Source: Chloroflexota bacterium
GTDB lineage: Bacteria; Chloroflexota; Dehalococcoidia; Lucifugimonadales; JADFKI01
Reading direction: 5' to 3'
Length of the DNA: 16,378 nt
NCBI GenBank assembly: GCA_022565015.1
Contig: JADFKI010000048.1
Coordinates: 1 to 16,378 of the forward strand
The notes beneath the pieces were generated by a model, which worked only from the letters and a program-made list of their open reading frames with translations, was not told where the DNA came from and did not search any database. Position numbers and translations under genes: made by a program. The first letter of the stretch is position 1, and each line of letters starts with the position of its first letter. Of this stretch, positions 12,906 to 16,378 are shown piece by piece.

Positions 12906-13088
12906 ATGGAGAAAACGGACATTTTGAGAAAATATTCACAAACAATTATTATATCGGAACCAAAGATAGCAGACGGGATAACTCATGTCAAGCTTTATAT
13001 GCCATTTATAATAAAAAGTATTACGCTACTTGATAATGGCGGCCATCCGGTCGGCATTCAATTAATTCTCGGCCGCGGCGAGTCTTGA
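12906..13088 (+). CDS. Doubtful small ORF in an AT-richer patch
   Basis: A 60-residue frame (starts MEKTDILRKYSQTIIISEPK). It is protein-like in composition, with alternating hydrophobic and polar residues, but there is no ribosome binding site before ATG 12906 and no clear promoter. Its first two thirds are clearly richer in A and T than every neighbouring gene, and codons such as ATA and AAA dominate. It may be a remnant of imported DNA or a control region read by chance. No family recognised. Confidence 0.25.
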   Translation: MEKTDILRKYSQTIIISEPKIADGITHVKLYMPFIIKSITLLDNGGHPVGIQLILGRGES

Positions 13089-13097
13089 GTCCTCATG

Positions 13098-13126
13098 TTG
13101 ACTCATAGAAAGGTCTTGCATATACT
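13098..13126 (+). promoter_or_regulatory. Strong promoter of the sensor-domain membrane gene
   Basis: TTGACT (13098-13103), 17 bases, then TATACT (13121-13126): each box five of six. Transcription would start near 13133, leaving a 35-base leader before ATG 13169. Confidence 0.65.
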
Positions 13127-13168
13127 CGCCTCAGAGAGGTCTTTTTAGCGTTCTAAGGGCATAGAGTT

Positions 13169-13834
13169 ATGGCGGGGCTTACCTACCGGTCGGGTGACGG
13201 CGTTCTGGGCGCCGTCTTTGGGGTATTCATAAGACCTCAGACGTACCTGAACCTCGTGTACCTATACCTGTCATTTCCCCTGGGAATCGCATACTTCGTT
13301 TTCATCGTGGTTGGGCTGTCCCTGGGCTTTGCCCTGATCATAACTCTCTTTGGAGTTCCACTTCTCGTCCTTACCATAGTCGTATCGTCGCTGCTCTCGT
13401 CATTCGAACGGGAGCTGGCCAACAGGCTACTCAATGAAGGGATTCCACCGATCTTATGGGAAGATTTCTCTGGTCTCAGACTGCTGGGCAAGCTCAAGGC
13501 CCTGCTGTCGAGTCCAGTCACCTGGACTGGATTGCTTTTCCTGATCGTCAAATTCCCAATCGGCGTGGCATCGTTCGTACTCGCGACCCTTCTGCTGACT
13601 GGCTCCGTGGCCTTACTGGCGGCGCCGATATACTATCGGTTGATCGACGTTGACTTCGGCTTCTGGAGGGTTGACTCGCTGGGAGAGGCCATGATCCTGG
13701 TGCCAATCGGAATCGTCATGGCGATAATTACCCCGCACGTGTTGAATCTTGCGGCGTTCTTGTCGGGGCGGCTGGCATATCTGATGCTAGGCGTAAACTG
13801 GTGGGGGCCGGCGCGTGGGAACGCCGCCCCATAG
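13169..13834 (+). CDS. Stand-alone 'putative sensor' membrane protein
   Basis: 221-residue integral membrane protein matching, from memory, the 'putative sensor' domain that usually forms the N-terminal input part of histidine kinases in Actinobacteria, Chloroflexota and archaea. YLNLVYLYLSFPLGIAYFVF and the following GLSLGFALIITLFGVPLL make two adjoining membrane spans (about 26-48, 49-73). The family-type FERELANRLL comes next. Spans at about 117-155 (probably two) and 174-196 follow, with a short C-terminus. Here no kinase is fused: the gene ends at a normal stop and the next gene is a P-loop kinase of a different kind 74 bases on. Start ATG 13169, with AAGGG nine bases before. It may sense at the membrane with a separate partner, perhaps the orphan kinase at 2061, though nothing shows this. 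Confidence 0.75.
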   Translation: MAGLTYRSGDGVLGAVFGVFIRPQTYLNLVYLYLSFPLGIAYFVFIVVGLSLGFALIITLFGVPLLVLTIVVSSLLSSFERELANRLLNEGIPPILWEDFSGLRLLGKLKALLSSPVTWTGLLFLIVKFPIGVASFVLATLLLTGSVALLAAPIYYRLIDVDFGFWRVDSLGEAMILVPIGIVMAIITPHVLNLAAFLSGRLAYLMLGVNWWGPARGNAAP

Positions 13835-13908
13835 CCGGCGATATGAATGGCGGCCAGGTTAGGCTTCGATAGTAGCGCAGTAATGGCAACGGGCGGAGCG
13901 GGGCTGAT

Positions 13909-14499
13909 ATGTATGCTTCGACACCCCTTCTGGTAATCGTCAACGGCCCTCCGGGCGCCGGTAAGACAACCATTGGCAAACGCATTGCCTCGGACGCCGC
14001 TCTACCTTTCGTCGGCAAGGACGATGTAAAGGAGTCGCTCTTCGACACGCTTGGCTGGAAGGACCGTGACTGGTCCCGGAAGGTTGGCTATGCAAGTATC
14101 GTCGTGATGTTCAAATTCGTCGAGGCCCTGCTCTCGGCCGGCAAATCCTTAGTAGTTGAAAGCGCCTTTCATACGAAATTCGATACGCCACGATTCGGCG
14201 AGCTGCAGAGCAGGTATGCGTGCACACTTCTTCAGGTCTATTGCAACGCAAATGAAACCGTATTGCTGGACCGCTTCGAAAATCGCGGCGGATCAGGTGA
14301 ACGACACCCCGGTCACGACCCCGGTCACGGCGACGGCGCTGTAGTCGACGAATTGCGCATGAGGCTTGAGGACGGCACGTACAGTCCTTTGGACATAGAA
14401 GGTAAATTGATCACGGTGGATACGACCGATTTTGCCACAGTCGATTACAGGGGTGTATTAAAGTCCGTTCTAGATATGCTGGCAGTGTCCCGTCCTTAG
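13909..14499 (+). CDS. P-loop kinase, AAA_33 / zeta-toxin-like
   Basis: 196-residue cytosolic nucleotide-binding protein. Walker A is GPPGAGKTT (13-21). GKDDVKESLFDTLG (36-49) holds the Asp expected to activate the acceptor hydroxyl in this kinase group. VVESAF (82-87) follows, then the lid region DRFENRGGSGERHPGHDPGH. Related proteins phosphorylate small molecules, antibiotics (chloramphenicol phosphotransferase), sugars or UDP-sugars (zeta toxin). With no antitoxin gene beside it, a toxin role is unsupported. The lid contains PGHDPGHG, coded by two exact copies of a 12-bp unit, where relatives have a single HPGH. Start ATG 13909; GGAG and CGGGG lie 5-12 bases upstream. It probably shares the promoter of the membrane protein before it. 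Substrate unknown. Confidence 0.8.
   Translation: MYASTPLLVIVNGPPGAGKTTIGKRIASDAALPFVGKDDVKESLFDTLGWKDRDWSRKVGYASIVVMFKFVEALLSAGKSLVVESAFHTKFDTPRFGELQSRYACTLLQVYCNANETVLLDRFENRGGSGERHPGHDPGHGDGAVVDELRMRLEDGTYSPLDIEGKLITVDTTDFATVDYRGVLKSVLDMLAVSRP
14306..14329 (+). repeat. Exact 12-bp tandem duplication inside the kinase gene
   Basis: ACCCCGGTCACG occurs twice head to tail. The length is a multiple of three, so four codons (Pro-Gly-His plus one) are doubled without a frameshift, in the lid of the P-loop kinase. Confidence 0.9.
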
Positions 14500-14717
14500 A
14501 TACTCATATCGGACGGCAAGGTTGGACGAGGGTGATGCTCCGTTTTGACATCCCGCCATCCGTTGAGCGAAGAAGACGCTCGCAACTCTGAATTCCTGCC
14601 TTCCTAAAAGGAAAAGGCGAGAACGAGGCTTCTTCAATAGACGATCTGCCTGCTTACCGGTAACAGGCGGCTCAGGGAGTGGAGAATCCGCCGTGCTCTT
14701 GGCCTTCGTAGTCGCGG

Positions 14718-16378
14718 CTAAAGCGTGGGTAGCTCGACTTTTACTTCCACCACGATCGTCTCCGGGGGCAGTGGACCCAATCGCAACGTAACCTCATATT
14801 CTCCAGCTCTGTCGTACTTATACGTCTGCTCGAGATGCCGATTCACCCGCACATCCGGAGTCCACTGGATGCACGCAGGCGTCATGGCAATTCCCATGCC
14901 ATCGCCGAATTCCCAGGTCGTGCCGGTGCAATATAGCTCCTTGCTGTTGTCCGCCCCACCTACCAGCTCGGCGGTGAAACGCATGGTGAGAAGCTGGCCG
15001 TCGACCGGCTGTGCCGTGAGTATGATCTCGAAGTCGTCTATTGAACCCGAGCTGGAGGTCTCTTCGGCCGTTATCAGCAGGGACGCGGTGTATTCATCCC
15101 TTTGGATTCCGCCATCCGCCGTTCCGGGATACGGGTCAAGTGCCACCAGTCGCAACTCGAAAGCACCTATTGTGACATCGCCGGATGAGTCGGAGCCGCC
15201 TTCGAGCCTGAGCTCGTGCTGTCCGAGGTCCTCGCCCTGAGCGGTGACGCCGATAAGCACCCGGGCCTGCCCGGCCCAGATGCAGAGCGCGTTGGCTGGG
15301 CAACGGGAGTCTTCCAGCACGTCTGCAAAATGAAATTCGAGTCCCAGGTGGTCCAGGTATAGGGTCGTGCCGTACCTTACATCGACCGTCTGTCCGGACC
15401 CAATGACATCTCCGGCATCGGACCCGCCAGTGGAGGCTTTCGCGCTTACAGTGAACGTTTCCGTAGTGCTGTCGTTGACGGCCACCTTATACGTAACACC
15501 TTCTTGCAGATCGCGTCCAAGAGGTATCCTGTGGGTCTTGGTCCCGTAAATCGCCGTGCAGGCGATCAACTGCCCCGACGCAGGCTGTAGGTTCGTGATC
15601 TTGATATTGATGAGGGTCCCGTTCCTTGTTAAGCCCGACTCGTGGAAGCTCGCGCAGCCGCTGGGAAGCCCCGAGTTTATCAGCGCAAAGTATTCGCCGT
15701 TGAGCTCTTCGATCTTAAGGCTGTCGATGGGGGCCAGAACCTCGACTGTTTCATAAGGAGGTAATTCGGGGCTGCTGGGAGGCGTCGGCGTTGGCGTTGC
15801 GGGGACACTCGAGGTCTCTCCGACTTGCGCCGTGAATGTCTCGACGACGTCGTTTACCCTCACCGTGTACTCAGTTCCGCCTTCGAAGTCGGTCCCCAGG
15901 GCGATTTTGCTGTCCACGGTACCGTATACCATGGTGCAAATGACGTTTTTGTTCGCTGGTACGATGTTGGTCACCCTCACGTCGATTTCGGCCTCGCTCC
16001 GCGATACGACGTATTCATTGAACCTGACGCAACCGTTTGGCAGCCCTGACTTGACCTTAAGGGAGTACTGGGGCGGATACGACTCCGCTACGATGATTTC
16101 AACGCTTTCTATGGGCGCCGCCACGACTAGACTCGGCGCTGGTTGCCGCGCAGGGCTTGCGCAACGGACGTTGAGTGCGCTGGCCTGTATGGACATGGGC
16201 TTGTCGTTGGCCAGCACCTCGTAGACCTTGCATGGCTCGATCTCGCCCTGAATGGCAATCCTGGTATCGACGGTCCTGTAAATCTCGGCGCACATTATGC
16301 TGTCATCGGCGGGGCGCACGTTGTTCACATCCAGAATGAAGGTATCACCCTGACGCGTGAGGGCGTGGTCGCTGAGCT
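14718..16378 (-). CDS. Secreted repeat protein with DSRCP-motif and PKD domains (5' partial)
   Basis: The frame is open through the right edge of the window, so the start is missing; GTG 16328 falls inside a repeat and is not the start. At least 552 residues. Three tandem beta-rich repeats of about 120 residues share SGLP-x-GC..F, TN..PA, C-x2-x-YGT and VND-like ends. The two complete ones each have a Cys pair (100/131 and 225/257 counted from GTG 16328), likely disulfides. A linker rich in Thr/Pro (about 175-190) separates them. Next is a domain with DSRCPANALCIWAGQA (341-356), then a C-terminal PKD-type domain (TWEFGDG, then YKYDRAGEYEVTLRL). Disulfides, linker and PKD point to export or surface display. 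No sorting signal is seen at the C-terminus. Role unknown: possibly an adhesin, envelope or inhibitor-like protein. Confidence 0.8.
   Translation of the reverse strand, partial: LSDHALTRQGDTFILDVNNVRPADDSIMCAEIYRTVDTRIAIQGEIEPCKVYEVLANDKPMSIQASALNVRCASPARQPAPSLVVAAPIESVEIIVAESYPPQYSLKVKSGLPNGCVRFNEYVVSRSEAEIDVRVTNIVPANKNVICTMVYGTVDSKIALGTDFEGGTEYTVRVNDVVETFTAQVGETSSVPATPTPTPPSSPELPPYETVEVLAPIDSLKIEELNGEYFALINSGLPSGCASFHESGLTRNGTLINIKITNLQPASGQLIACTAIYGTKTHRIPLGRDLQEGVTYKVAVNDSTTETFTVSAKASTGGSDAGDVIGSGQTVDVRYGTTLYLDHLGLEFHFADVLEDSRCPANALCIWAGQARVLIGVTAQGEDLGQHELRLEGGSDSSGDVTIGAFELRLVALDPYPGTADGGIQRDEYTASLLITAEETSSSGSIDDFEIILTAQPVDGQLLTMRFTAELVGGADNSKELYCTGTTWEFGDGMGIAMTPACIQWTPDVRVNRHLEQTYKYDRAGEYEVTLRLGPLPPETIVVEVKVELPTL

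Noticed and set aside
13909..14499. Toxin-antitoxin system based on a zeta-like kinase
   Set aside because: No small antitoxin gene lies before or after it; the preceding gene is a membrane protein with its own clear promoter.
14648..14668. Stem GCCTG/CAGGC with inner TTA-CCGG-TAA as terminator of the right-edge gene
   Set aside because: It has a bulge, a short stem and no U tract on the minus strand, so I list it only here. The rest of 14500-14717 shows no gene.

Overview
The window reads as one stretch of a free-living bacterial chromosome. Base composition is GC-rich, TTG and GTG starts are frequent behind good Shine-Dalgarno sites, and genes on both strands are separated by short spacers. 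The mix of genes is what I would expect from a Chloroflexota genome, for example the Dehalococcoidia/SAR202 side: stand-alone 'putative sensor' membrane domain, tiny zinc ribbons, secreted cohesin-like and PKD proteins, FabL-type reductase, MaoC-type dehydratase pair. That placement is inference from gene content, not a measured phylogeny. No rRNA, tRNA, CRISPR array, transposase, integrase or phage gene was seen.

Layout, left to right. Positions 1-1589 hold seryl-tRNA synthetase (minus) with a non-coding stretch beyond its stop. A 470-base divergent control region with several sigma70-like promoters separates it from a soluble double-PAS sensor histidine kinase (plus, 2061-3659) that has no response regulator beside it. 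A SelA/DgaE-like PLP enzyme (minus, to about 4995) is divergent from a small protein of unknown family (5153-5518). That small gene's leader can fold in two competing ways around its ribosome binding site, and its stop codon lies inside a tandem repeat of about 57 bp.

Positions 5704-10238 form the most coherent module, type II fatty acid and phospholipid synthesis. A clear promoter leads into a non-catalytic hot-dog protein (HadA-like), a catalytic MaoC hydratase (HadB-like), PlsX and FabG, all closely packed on the plus strand. After one minus-strand membrane-anchored, cohesin-like protein comes FabL, the SDR-type enoyl-ACP reductase with a Tyr-x6-Lys active site. Together these cover ketoreduction, dehydration, enoyl reduction and the acyl-phosphate exit to phospholipids. 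The usual FabZ and FabI are replaced by HadAB-like and FabL types. The condensing enzymes, ACP and malonyl transferase are not in the window.

Positions 10239-10655 hold no gene but two copies of a two-hairpin repeat and two copies of a REP-like element. Next, on the minus strand, come a YgfZ/IBA57-type folate-binding protein and an A-type Fe-S carrier (IscA/ErpA), with a strong promoter in front of the carrier; these probably form an Fe-S maturation operon. Two very small zinc-ribbon proteins follow, one only 58 residues long. An AT-richer patch then leads to a membrane 'sensor domain' protein and a P-loop kinase of the AAA_33/zeta-like type that carries a perfect in-frame 12-bp duplication. 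The right edge is a minus-strand secreted protein with tandem two-cysteine repeats, a DSRCP-motif domain and a C-terminal PKD domain; its 5' end lies outside the window.

I saw no convincing wholly new multi-gene system. The items most worth following are the HadAB/FabL-type fatty acid cluster, the YgfZ-IscA pair, the possible leader switch before position 5153, an ORF that reads through its own terminator, and the cysteine-paired repeat protein.
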